Of a stretch of 64,000 bases of DNA, positions 25,331 to 32,862 are shown piece by piece; the stretch's first letter is position 1, and each line of letters starts with the position of its first letter. The stretch comes from Hymenobacter sp. 5317J-9. GTDB lineage: Bacteria > Bacteroidota > Bacteroidia > Cytophagales > Hymenobacteraceae. Where the stretch lies: assembly GCF_022921075.1 (NCBI RefSeq), contig NZ_CP095050.1, forward strand, positions 558,001-622,000, in the 5' to 3' direction. A model generated the notes under the pieces. That model did not search any database. It saw only the letters and a list, made by a program, of their open reading frames with translations, and was not told the origin of the DNA. The position numbers and the translations under genes were made by a program.

Positions 25331-25360
25331 ACCATAATGGAAACCACCCTACCATAATGG
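25331..25360. promoter_or_regulatory. Pair of ACCATAATGG operator-like sites
   Basis: ACCATAATGG occurs twice (25331-25340 and 25351-25360), 20 bases apart centre to centre, so on the same face of the helix. The nine-base core is palindromic around its central base, and the second copy extends to CCTACCA/TGGTAGG. This is the layout of a dimeric repressor with two operators. Whether it serves the minus-strand frame or kdp is not known. Confidence 0.4.
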
Positions 25361-25436
25361 TAGGGCAGGAGCGCGACGCGACCCGTATGCGGGGCGTCTC
25401 ATATAAAATTATACTATTGACAATCTGATTCTTGCA

Positions 25437-25453
25437 TTGGGAAAGTGCGGGCA
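25437..25453 (+). promoter_or_regulatory. Weak candidate sigma-54 promoter of the kdp operon
   Basis: TTGG and GC are placed with the GG-N10-GC spacing required by sigma-54 (GG at 25439-25440, GC at 25451-25452), about 65 bases before the first small gene. The TT normally preceding GC is absent, so this is only a candidate, suggested by the NtrC-type regulator upstream. Confidence 0.2.
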
Positions 25454-25517
25454 AGCCAGAATTGGGTTCGCTGTTGGTGGTGCCGGGTCTGACCACGTCT
25501 TACAACAAGATTTTTTT

Positions 25518-25613
25518 ATGGCGCCTGCCCTCCTCATTCCCCTGCTCACCGGCCTCGGCCTGGCCGGCTTCTGGCTCTTCCGCAAGTCGGTGGATTTTTT
25601 CGACCACATCTAG
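25518..25613 (+). CDS. 31-residue membrane microprotein preceding kdpF
   Basis: An ATG at 25518 opens a 31-codon frame. Its product is one hydrophobic helix (ALLIPLLTGLGLAGFWLF) followed by a short amphipathic end, RKSVDFFDHI. It ends 13 bases before kdpF in the same direction. It is distinct from KdpF, which is recognisable next to it. Small helices of this kind often stabilise larger membrane complexes. Its place at the head of the operon suggests it belongs to the Kdp pump or its regulation, but this is inference. Confidence 0.55.
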   Translation: MAPALLIPLLTGLGLAGFWLFRKSVDFFDHI

Positions 25614-25626
25614 TTCCGTCTGTGCC

Positions 25627-25707
25627 ATGATGATTGCCCTTTTTGCGCTGGCCCTGGCCACGTTCGGCTACCTCTGCTACGTGCTGCTCCGGCCCGAAGA
25701 ATTTTAA
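25627..25707 (+). CDS. kdpF: KdpF, small subunit of the potassium-transporting ATPase
   Basis: The 26-residue peptide MMIALFALALATFGYLCYVL continues to LRPEEF. The hydrophobic helix followed by YxxxxLLRPE-F is the signature of KdpF, which sits in the membrane beside KdpA and stabilises the KdpFABC complex. It lies 78 bases before kdpA and 13 bases after the 31-residue microprotein. Two start codons stand next to each other (25627 and 25630); the first is given here. Confidence 0.8.
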   Translation: MMIALFALALATFGYLCYVLLRPEEF

Positions 25708-25785
25708 GCGGGGACTTGGCACCGAAGCCCGCCCGGCCCCTGCCAAGCAACCCCAAGACCCGACGCCCCCAAGACTCTATTACCC

Positions 25786-27486
25786 ATGACCCAAGAACTT
25801 CTTGCCATCCTTGGCATTTTTTTGGCCACGGTGCTGCTGGCCATGCCGCTGGGCCGCTACCTGGCCGCCATTTACCGCGGCGACCGGAACTGGTCCGACT
25901 TTATGGGGCCGCTGGAGCGCGGCCTGTTCAAGGCCGGCGGCATCAACCCTGAGCGGGAAATGACCTGGCAGCAGCACCTGCTGGCCCTGCTGGCCATCAA
26001 CCTGCTCTGGTTCGTGTACGCCATGCTGGTGCTCTGCTTCCAGGGCGGCCTGCCGCTGAACCCCGACGGCAACGCCTCGATGACGCCCGACCAGGCCTTT
26101 AACACGGCCGTCTCGTTTCTGGTCAACTGCAACCTGCAGCACTACTCCGGCGAGTCGGGCCTGACTTACTTCTCGCAGCTGGTCGTCATCATGTTCCTGC
26201 AATTCGTGACGGCCGCCACCGGCATGGCTGCCTGCGTGGTGGTGTTCAACGCCCTGCGCGAGGGCACCCACGAAAAGCTGGGCAACTTCTACAACTACTT
26301 CGTCAAGAGCATCACGCGGGTGCTGCTGCCGCTCTCGCTGGCCGTGGCGCTGGTGCTGGCCTTTCAGGGCACGCCCATGACGTTTCGGGCCAAGCAGCCG
26401 ATTGTGACGATGCAGGGCGATTCGGCCGTGGTCAGCCGCGGCCCGGCCGCCGCCATGATTGGCATCAAGCAGCTGGGCACCAACGGCGGCGGCTTTTTTG
26501 GCGTCAACTCGGCCCACCCGCTCGAAAACCCCACCAGCCTCACCAACGCCGTCGAGAACCTAAGCATCACGCTCATTCCCATGGCCATGGCGCTGTGCTT
26601 CGGCTACTACCTGCGCCGCCCCCGGCTGGGCTGGATGGTGTTTGGGGTGATGACGGCCGGCTACCTGCTGCTGCAAGTGCCCACCGTGGCGCTGGAAATG
26701 CACGGCAACCCCGCCATTACGCGCCTGGGCGTCGACCAGCACCTGGGCTCGCTCGAAGGCAAGGAAATGCGCCTCGGGGCCCCCGCCTCGGCGCTGTGGG
26801 CCATCCAAACCACCGTCACCAGCAACGGCTCGGTCAACGCCATGCACGACTCGCTCACGCCCATCTCGGGTATGAACACGCTGCTGGGCATGATGACCAA
26901 CGCCTTCTACGGCGGGGTGGGCGTGGGTTTCCTCAACTTCTTCGTGTTCATCATCGTGGCCGTCTTCATCTCGGGCCTGATGGTGGGCCGCACCCCGGAG
27001 CTGCTGGGCAAGAAAATCGAGGCCCGCGAGATGAAAATTGCCATCCTCATCGCCCTGCTCCACCCGCTGCTGATTCTGGCCGGCACGGCCATGGCGGCCC
27101 ACCTCTACGCCGGCAACCCCACCGAATACGCCGGTTGGCTGGCCAACCCCGGCTACCACGGCTTCTCGGAGATGCTGTACGAGTACACCTCGTCGGCTGC
27201 CAACAACGGCTCCGGCTTCGAGGGCCTCGGCGACAACACGCCCTGGTGGAACATCAGCTGCGGCGTCGTGCTGCTGCTCTCGCGCTACCTGCCCATCATC
27301 GGGCCGGTGGCCATTGCCGGGCTGCTGGCCCGCAAGAAGTTCATCCCCGAAAGCGCGGGCACGCTCAAGCTCGACACGGCCACGTTCGGCATCATGGTCT
27401 TCTTCGTGATTTGGATTATTGCCGCGCTGTCCTTTTTCCCGGCTCTGGCGCTGGGCCCGCTGGCCGAGCATTTCACGCTCTATTAG
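25786..27486 (+). CDS. kdpA: KdpA, potassium-binding channel-like subunit
   Basis: The 566-residue protein matches KdpA throughout: the N-terminal YLAAIYRGDRNWSDFMGPLE, the selectivity-filter repeats NTAVSFLVNCNLQHYSGESG, GTNGGGFFGVNSAHPLENP and TSSAANNGSGFEGL, and ten hydrophobic helices. It belongs to the superfamily of potassium transporters with four pore loops, selects K+ with high affinity and hands it to KdpB. The length is normal for the family. The genes around it are in the usual order F, A, B, C. After it comes a 146-bp spacer rich in short repeats. Confidence 0.97.
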   Translation: MTQELLAILGIFLATVLLAMPLGRYLAAIYRGDRNWSDFMGPLERGLFKAGGINPEREMTWQQHLLALLAINLLWFVYAMLVLCFQGGLPLNPDGNASMTPDQAFNTAVSFLVNCNLQHYSGESGLTYFSQLVVIMFLQFVTAATGMAACVVVFNALREGTHEKLGNFYNYFVKSITRVLLPLSLAVALVLAFQGTPMTFRAKQPIVTMQGDSAVVSRGPAAAMIGIKQLGTNGGGFFGVNSAHPLENPTSLTNAVENLSITLIPMAMALCFGYYLRRPRLGWMVFGVMTAGYLLLQVPTVALEMHGNPAITRLGVDQHLGSLEGKEMRLGAPASALWAIQTTVTSNGSVNAMHDSLTPISGMNTLLGMMTNAFYGGVGVGFLNFFVFIIVAVFISGLMVGRTPELLGKKIEAREMKIAILIALLHPLLILAGTAMAAHLYAGNPTEYAGWLANPGYHGFSEMLYEYTSSAANNGSGFEGLGDNTPWWNISCGVVLLLSRYLPIIGPVAIAGLLARKKFIPESAGTLKLDTATFGIMVFFVIWIIAALSFFPALALGPLAEHFTLY

Positions 27487-27662
27487 AAGTGAGATATGAG
27501 ACTGTGAGACTTGAGAAGTGAGATGAACGACTTCCGTATCTCCCCCGTCCAGTCTGGTCTTACAGCATCATAGCTCCTACTCAATTTCCTGTCTTACAGT
27601 ATCATGCGGCACAACTCCGTGTCTCACTTCCCATGTCTAATAGTCCCATGTCTAATACCTCT
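27485..27662. repeat. Repeat-rich kdpA-kdpB spacer with 15-bp tandem duplication of the kdpB start
   Basis: AGAAGTGAGAT occurs at 27485-27495 and 27514-27524, with an inverted partial copy (TCTCACTTC) near 27621. GTCTTACAG followed by C/T-ATCAT occurs twice between 27550 and 27610. At 27630-27659 a 15-base unit CCCATGTCTAATA + 2 is repeated in tandem, so the kdpB start codon is doubled. Confidence 0.75.
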
Positions 27663-29687
27663 CTTTTTCAATCGGCGCTGGTGCGCGAAGCCATCGGGCA
27701 GGCCTTCGTGAAGCTGAACCCGCGCACGATGTTCCGCAACCCGGTCATGTTCACCGTGGAAATCGGCACCGTCGTGATGCTCTTCGTCACGCTCGGCCTG
27801 CTCGTTAGCCCCGATGCCGCCCAGGGCAGTTTGGGCTACAACTTCACGGTGTTCGCGGTGCTGTTCCTGACCCTGTTGTTTGCCAACTTCGCCGAGGCCA
27901 TCGCCGAGGCGCGGGGCAAGGCCCAAGCCGAAAGCCTGCGCAAAACCCGCGAGGAAACCCCCGCTCGCGTCGTCGACGCCAACGGCAACATCGCCTCGGT
28001 CAGCTCGTCGCAGCTCACCAAAGGCCAGTTCTTTCTGGTGGAGGCCGGCGAAATCATTCCCACCGACGGCGAGATTGTCGAAGGCCTGGCCACGATTGAC
28101 GAGTCGGCCATTACCGGTGAGTCGGCGCCCGTGATTCGGGAAGCCGGCGGCGATAAGTCGTCCGTCACGGGGGGCACCAAAGTATTGTCCGACCGCATCA
28201 AAGTGGTGGTGACCACGGCACCCGGCGAGTCGTTTCTCGACAAGATGATTGCGCTGGTAGAGGGCGCTTCGCGGCAGAAAACGCCCAACGAAATTGCCCT
28301 CACCATCCTGTTGGCTGGGTTTACGCTGGTGTTCGTCATTGTGTGCGTGACCCTGCAGCCCTTCGCCGAATACTCGAAAACACCCATTGCGGTGGCCTCG
28401 TTTATCGCCCTGTTTGTGTGTTTGATTCCGACCACCATCGGCGGGTTGCTCTCGGCCATCGGCATCGCCGGCATGGACCGGGCCCTGCGGGCCAACGTCA
28501 TCACCAAGAGCGGCAAGGCCGTGGAAACGGCTGGCGACATCGACGTGCTGCTGCTCGACAAAACCGGTACCATCACCATCGGCAACCGCAAGGCCACGCA
28601 TTTCTGGCCGGCGCCCGGCGTGCCCATGGTACAGTTCGTGGAATTTGCCACCCTCGGCTCGCTCACCGATGAAACGCCCGAGGGCAAAAGCATCGTGGAG
28701 CTGGCCCGCGACAGCAAGGTGGACGCCCAACAGCTACAGCCGCGCCTGGCCGGGGCCGAACTTATCAAGTTCACGGCCGAAACCCGCTCCTCGGGCGTGA
28801 CGCTGGCTGGCGGCACCCGCATCCGCAAGGGCGCGGCCGATGCCATCCGGCGGCTGGCCGAACAGGCCGGCCAGGTTTATCCGCAGGAAGTGGCCGCGCG
28901 CGTGCAAGCCGTGGCCAGCAACGGCGGCACCCCGCTCGTGGTGAGCGAAAACGACCGGGTGCTGGGCGTGGTGGAACTGCAGGACATCATCAAGCCCGGC
29001 ATTCAGGAACGGTTTGAGCGCCTGCGCAACATGGGCATCAAGACGGTGATGGTGACCGGCGACAACCCGCTCACGGCCAAATTCATTGCCGAAAAAGCCG
29101 GCGTCGACGACTTCATTGCCGAAGCCAAGCCGGAGGACAAGATGCAGTACATCCGCGCCGAGCAGCAACTGGGCAAGCTGGTGGCCATGATGGGCGACGG
29201 CACCAACGACGCCCCCGCCCTGGCCCAGGCCGACGTGGGCGTGGCCATGAACTCGGGCACCCAGGCCGCCAAGGAAGCCGGCAACATGGTGGACCTCGAC
29301 AACGACCCCACCAAGCTCATCGAGGTGGTGGAAATTGGCAAGCAGCTGCTCATGACCCGCGGCACGCTCACCACGTTCAGCATCGCCAACGACGTGGCCA
29401 AGTACTTCGCCATCGTGCCCGCGCTGTTCATGGTGGCCATTCCGGGCCTGCGGGCGCTCAACATCATGGGCCTGCACTCGCCGCAGTCGGCCATTCTCTC
29501 GGCCGTCATTTTCAACGCCATCATCATCCCGGCCTTGGTGCCGCTGGCGCTGCGCGGGGTAAGCTACACGCCCATTGGGGCTTCGGCTTTGCTGCGCCGC
29601 AACTTGCTGGTGTACGGCCTAGGCGGAGTCATCGTGCCCTTCATCGGCATAAAACTGATTGACCTGCTGGTGGGCGTGTTCGTGTAA
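27633..29687 (+). CDS. kdpB: KdpB, P-type ATPase subunit
   Basis: The 684-residue protein is a P-type ATPase of the Kdp class. The phosphorylation motif is [16 protein letters not shown] with Asp309 counted from the first ATG. The actuator loop is [14 protein letters not shown] and the hinge is [21 protein letters not shown]. The helix before the phosphorylation site has the Kdp form [21 protein letters not shown]. It hydrolyses ATP to drive potassium uptake through KdpA. A 15-bp tandem duplication gives two in-frame starts, at 27633 and 27648 (MSNSP then MSNTS); either could be used, and they differ by five residues. Confidence 0.97.
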   Translation: MSNSPMSNTSLFQSALVREAIGQAFVKLNPRTMFRNPVMFTVEIGTVVMLFVTLGLLVSPDAAQGSLGYNFTVFAVLFLTLLFANFAEAIAEARGKAQAESLRKTREETPARVVDANGNIASVSSSQLTKGQFFLVEAGEIIPTDGEIVEGLATIDESAITGESAPVIREAGGDKSSVTGGTKVLSDRIKVVVTTAPGESFLDKMIALVEGASRQKTPNEIALTILLAGFTLVFVIVCVTLQPFAEYSKTPIAVASFIALFVCLIPTTIGGLLSAIGIAGMDRALRANVITKSGKAVETAGDIDVLLLDKTGTITIGNRKATHFWPAPGVPMVQFVEFATLGSLTDETPEGKSIVELARDSKVDAQQLQPRLAGAELIKFTAETRSSGVTLAGGTRIRKGAADAIRRLAEQAGQVYPQEVAARVQAVASNGGTPLVVSENDRVLGVVELQDIIKPGIQERFERLRNMGIKTVMVTGDNPLTAKFIAEKAGVDDFIAEAKPEDKMQYIRAEQQLGKLVAMMGDGTNDAPALAQADVGVAMNSGTQAAKEAGNMVDLDNDPTKLIEVVEIGKQLLMTRGTLTTFSIANDVAKYFAIVPALFMVAIPGLRALNIMGLHSPQSAILSAVIFNAIIIPALVPLALRGVSYTPIGASALLRRNLLVYGLGGVIVPFIGIKLIDLLVGVFV

Positions 29688-29753
29688 ATGCAAATCAACA
29701 GCACGTCCTGCTTTGGCAAGTGCCGCGCAACGTGCCAAACAATCTTAATTACC

Positions 29754-30320
29754 ATGAAATCCAACTTCCTTCCCGCCCTGCGCATGACCCTGGCCATGCT
29801 GGTGCTGTGCTGCGTTCTGTACCCTGCCCTTGTCTGGGCCGCGGCCCAGCTGGCCCCCGGCCACGGCGATGGCGTGCAGCTGCGCCAGCACGGCCGCGTC
29901 GTGGGCTTCGCCAACGTGGGCCAGCAGTTCAGCCGGCCCGACTACTTCAACACCCGGCCCTCGGCCGTGAATTATAACGCCCAGGGTTCGGGCGGCTCCA
30001 ACAAGGGCGCCAGCAACCCCGACTATCTGGCCACGGTGAAGGCCCGGCTCGATACCTTCCTGCTGCAAAACCCCACCTTACACGCCGCCGACGTACCGGC
30101 CGAGTTGCTTACGGCCAGCGGCTCGGGCCTCGACCCGCACCTCTCGCCCCAGGGCGCGCTGGTGCAGGTGGCCCGGGTGGCCCAGGCCCGCGGCGTGGCG
30201 CCGGGCCGCCTCACCGAGCTGGTGAAAAACAACACCGAAGGCGGCCTGCTGGCCCCCGAAACGGTGAACGTGCTGCGGCTGAACTTGGCGCTGGACGCGC
30301 TGGCCCCAGCCCGCAAATAA
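29754..30320 (+). CDS. kdpC: KdpC subunit
   Basis: The start is ATG 29754 (MKSNFLPALRMTLAMLVLCC), which begins with the single membrane helix typical of KdpC; the frame extends upstream without similarity. The 188-residue product has the characteristic GSNKGASNPDY, GSGLDPHLSPQGALVQVARVAQARG and EGGLLAPETVNVLRLNLAL. KdpC is an assembly and catalytic partner of KdpB on the outer face of the membrane. It follows kdpB after 66 bases on the same transcript, and the porin-like gene starts 121 bases after its stop. Confidence 0.95.
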   Translation: MKSNFLPALRMTLAMLVLCCVLYPALVWAAAQLAPGHGDGVQLRQHGRVVGFANVGQQFSRPDYFNTRPSAVNYNAQGSGGSNKGASNPDYLATVKARLDTFLLQNPTLHAADVPAELLTASGSGLDPHLSPQGALVQVARVAQARGVAPGRLTELVKNNTEGGLLAPETVNVLRLNLALDALAPARK

Positions 30321-30441
30321 GGATTCACGGCCCTATGCGCGGCCATCTTCCCTTTCCATTTTGTTGCCAGCCGTGCCCACTTGCGGGCGCGGACCCAGGG
30401 GCCTGCTGGCTGCACGCCACCTGCTTTTTGCCCGTTTTCTC

Positions 30442-31586
30442 ATGAAAAAGTTTTTATTTCCAGCCGTGGCTATCCTCCGTGTGAGCACCGCCCTGGCCCA
30501 GACTACTCCCCCCACCGACCCCGCTCTGGCCGTGTCTGCGCCGGCCGCGCCGGTGCCGGCCACCCCAACCCGCTCACGTTCTACGGCTTTGTGGATGGCT
30601 ATTATGGCTATGATTTCGACCACGGCAACACCCAGAGCCGGCCCGGCTTTCTCTACTCGCACAATCGCCAGAACGAGTTCACCGTGAACCAGGGCCTGCT
30701 GGGAATGCGCTACGACGACGGCAAGGTGCGCGGCGCGTTTGGCATTCACGCCGGTTCTTACGTCAAGGCCAACTACGCCGCCGAGGACCAGGTATTCAAG
30801 CACATCTACGAAGCCTACGCCGGCTTCCGGCCGTTTGCCAAGGCCTGGCTCGACGTGGGCATCTTCGGCTCGCACATCGGGTTCGAGTCGGCTATTTCGA
30901 AAGATAACTGGACGCTGACCCGCTCGTTGATGGCCGAAAACTCGCCCTATTACGAGGCCGGGGCCCGCCTTACGTACGAGGTGGCCCCCCAGCTGACGCT
31001 GGCCGGGCTGGTGCTCAACGGCTGGCAGAACATCCGCGAGAGCAACCAAGCCAAGGCCCTGGGCACCCAGATTCAGTGGAAGCCGTCGGGCAAAATCCTT
31101 GTCAACAGCAGCACGTTCTACGGCCAGGAGCAGCCGCAAGACTCGGTGCGCCGCCGCCGCTACTTCCACGATTTTTACGTGAGCTACGCCGCCACCACCC
31201 GCCTGAGCCTGGCGCTGGTGTTCGACGTGGGCAAGCAACAGGCCGCCCGCCCGGCCGGCGACAACGGCGAGAAGTACGACACCTGGCACACCGGCGCGGT
31301 CTTCGTGCGCTACAAGCTGGCCGACAAGTGGACCACGGCCCTGCGCGGGGAGTACTACAACGCCGAGCGCGGCGTCATCATCGGCTCGTTTGCGCCGGCC
31401 GTGGGCAGCCCCAACGCGTTTATTCGGGGCGGTTCAATCAACCTGGACTATGCCCCCACCGGCAACGTGCTGGTGCGCGTCGAAGGACGGGTGCTCAACG
31501 CCAAGGACAATATTTTTCTGGAAGCGGGTGGCCGCAGCCGCGACACGTATGGCAATGTCACGTCGAGTGTAGCCATTTCGTTTTAA
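30442..31586 (+). pseudogene. Porin-like outer-membrane protein gene with a frameshift
   Basis: An ATG at 30442 begins a signal peptide (MKKFLFPAVAILRVSTALAQ) and a proline/alanine-rich linker. At about 30559-30570, in a C-rich run, the reading frame has to move by one base to continue as a beta-barrel. There the second frame reads NPLTFYGFVDGYYGYDFDHG and goes on to the last strand SSVAISF at 31586. The body resembles the BBP2 (OmpL-like) porins, which often accompany kdp genes in Bacteroidota. Without a shift the first frame ends at 30687 after 81 residues. The single-base defect may be a true mutation, a phase-variable or slippage site, or a sequencing error. If it were repaired, the protein would have about 380 residues and a normal layout. 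Confidence 0.75.
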
Positions 31587-31676
31587 CGCCGCCCCGCGCT
31601 CTTGGCGCCTTTCCCCGCGTCGCGTCCCTGCGGGGTGGGGGAGAGGCGTGGGTTTTTAACTTCTCACAGGCATTGC

Positions 31677-32846
31677 ATGGACCCCGCCGAAGAATCGTTG
31701 CGTGACCAGTCCGCCGAGCGTTTCCTGCGCCTGGTGCAGGAGCGGCGGCGCGGCCGGCTGAAAATTTACCTGGGCCTGGCGGCCGGGGTGGGCAAGTCGT
31801 TTCGGATGCTGCAGGAAGCCCACGACTTGCTGGCTCATGGCGTAAACGTGCTCATCGGCTACGTGGAAACCCACGGCCGGGCCGGCACCGTGGCCCAGTT
31901 GGAAGGACTGCCGCTGCTGCCGCGCAAAAGCGTGTTCTACAAGGGCCGGGCGCTGGAAGAGATGGACCTGGACGGCATTCTGAAGCAGCGGCCGGCGGTG
32001 GTGGTAGTGGACGAGCTGGCCCACTCCAACGTGCCGGGCTCGCGCCACGACAAGCGCTGGCAGGACGTGGAGGAGCTCGTGGCCGCCGGCATCTCCGTCA
32101 TCACGGCCGTAAACGTGCAGCACCTCGAAAGCCTGCACGACCAGGTGCTGCGCATCACGGGCACCGACGTGACCGAACGGGTGCCCGACGCCATTCTGCG
32201 GGCCGCCGACGAGGTAATCAACGTGGACTTGACGGTGGATGAGTTGCGGAGCCGCCTGCAGGACGGCAAAATCTATACCCCCGACAAGGTGCCCGCCGCG
32301 CTGGCCAACTTCTTCCGGCCCGAGCACCTGCTGCAATTGCGGGAGCTGGCCCTGCGCGAAGTAACCCGGGTGCTGGGCTACCAGATTGAGAGCAACGCCG
32401 GCGGGGCGCCCGCCGTGGCGCCGCAGCGCCGCAACGCCGACCGCCTGCTGGCGTGCATCAACTCCAACAACCGGGCTGCCAAGGAAATCATCCGCAAGAC
32501 CTCGCGGCTGGCCGACCGGTTCGGGGCCGCGGCCTGGTACGTGCTCTACGTGCAAACCGGCCGCGAAACCGCCGACCGCATCGGCCTGGCCACGCAGCGG
32601 CACTTGCTCAACAATTTGCAGCTGGCCACCGAGCTGGGCGGCCAGATTCTGCGGGTGAAAAACGACGACGTGGTGGGAGCCATTCAGCGCGTGGCGCTGG
32701 AAAAAAACGTCACCCTGCTCGTGTGCGGGGTCACCAGCGAAAAAGGCACTTGGGAACGAATTTCGCGCCGAGGCATCACCAACGACCTGATTCGAGCCGT
32801 GGCCCGCGGCCCCCACGAACTGGACATCTACCTCGTCAGCTATTAG
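31677..32846 (+). CDS. KdpD-like sensor protein without kinase domain
   Basis: The start is ATG 31677 (MDPAEESLRDQSAERFLRL); the frame is open further upstream but without similarity. The 389-residue product matches the cytoplasmic N-terminal part of KdpD. The KdpD domain has a nucleotide loop GLAAGVGKSFRML and DELAHSNVPGSRHDKRWQDV. A universal-stress-type domain follows from about 250 (NADRLLACINSNNRAAKEII to LLVCGVTSEKGTW). It ends there: the four membrane helices and the kinase of KdpD are missing. The next gene, 16 bases downstream, is a separate histidine kinase, so the two together may replace KdpD. A role in sensing intracellular K+ or ATP is inferred from KdpD. Confidence 0.85.
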   Translation: MDPAEESLRDQSAERFLRLVQERRRGRLKIYLGLAAGVGKSFRMLQEAHDLLAHGVNVLIGYVETHGRAGTVAQLEGLPLLPRKSVFYKGRALEEMDLDGILKQRPAVVVVDELAHSNVPGSRHDKRWQDVEELVAAGISVITAVNVQHLESLHDQVLRITGTDVTERVPDAILRAADEVINVDLTVDELRSRLQDGKIYTPDKVPAALANFFRPEHLLQLRELALREVTRVLGYQIESNAGGAPAVAPQRRNADRLLACINSNNRAAKEIIRKTSRLADRFGAAAWYVLYVQTGRETADRIGLATQRHLLNNLQLATELGGQILRVKNDDVVGAIQRVALEKNVTLLVCGVTSEKGTWERISRRGITNDLIRAVARGPHELDIYLVSY

Positions 32847-32862
32847 CTCACTGCGCCAACCC

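Larger units (their letters stand above)
24935..25517. other. Leader region before the kdp operon
   Basis: About 580 bases without a convincing plus-strand gene. A minus-strand frame of 84 residues (25093-25347, GTG start) ends in a plausible stretch (DAARAYYAQANGLQLTATDL), but it contains a pentanucleotide repeat and I do not accept it with confidence. The region also holds a pair of CCATTATGG-type sites and a weak sigma-54-like site, listed separately. An AT-rich stretch lies at 25400-25435. Confidence 0.45.

Noticed and set aside
25416..25440. TTGACA and TTGCAT in the kdp leader as a -35/-10 promoter
   Set aside because: The second hexamer is at the wrong spacing and does not fit the Bacteroidota -7 form TAnnTTTG.
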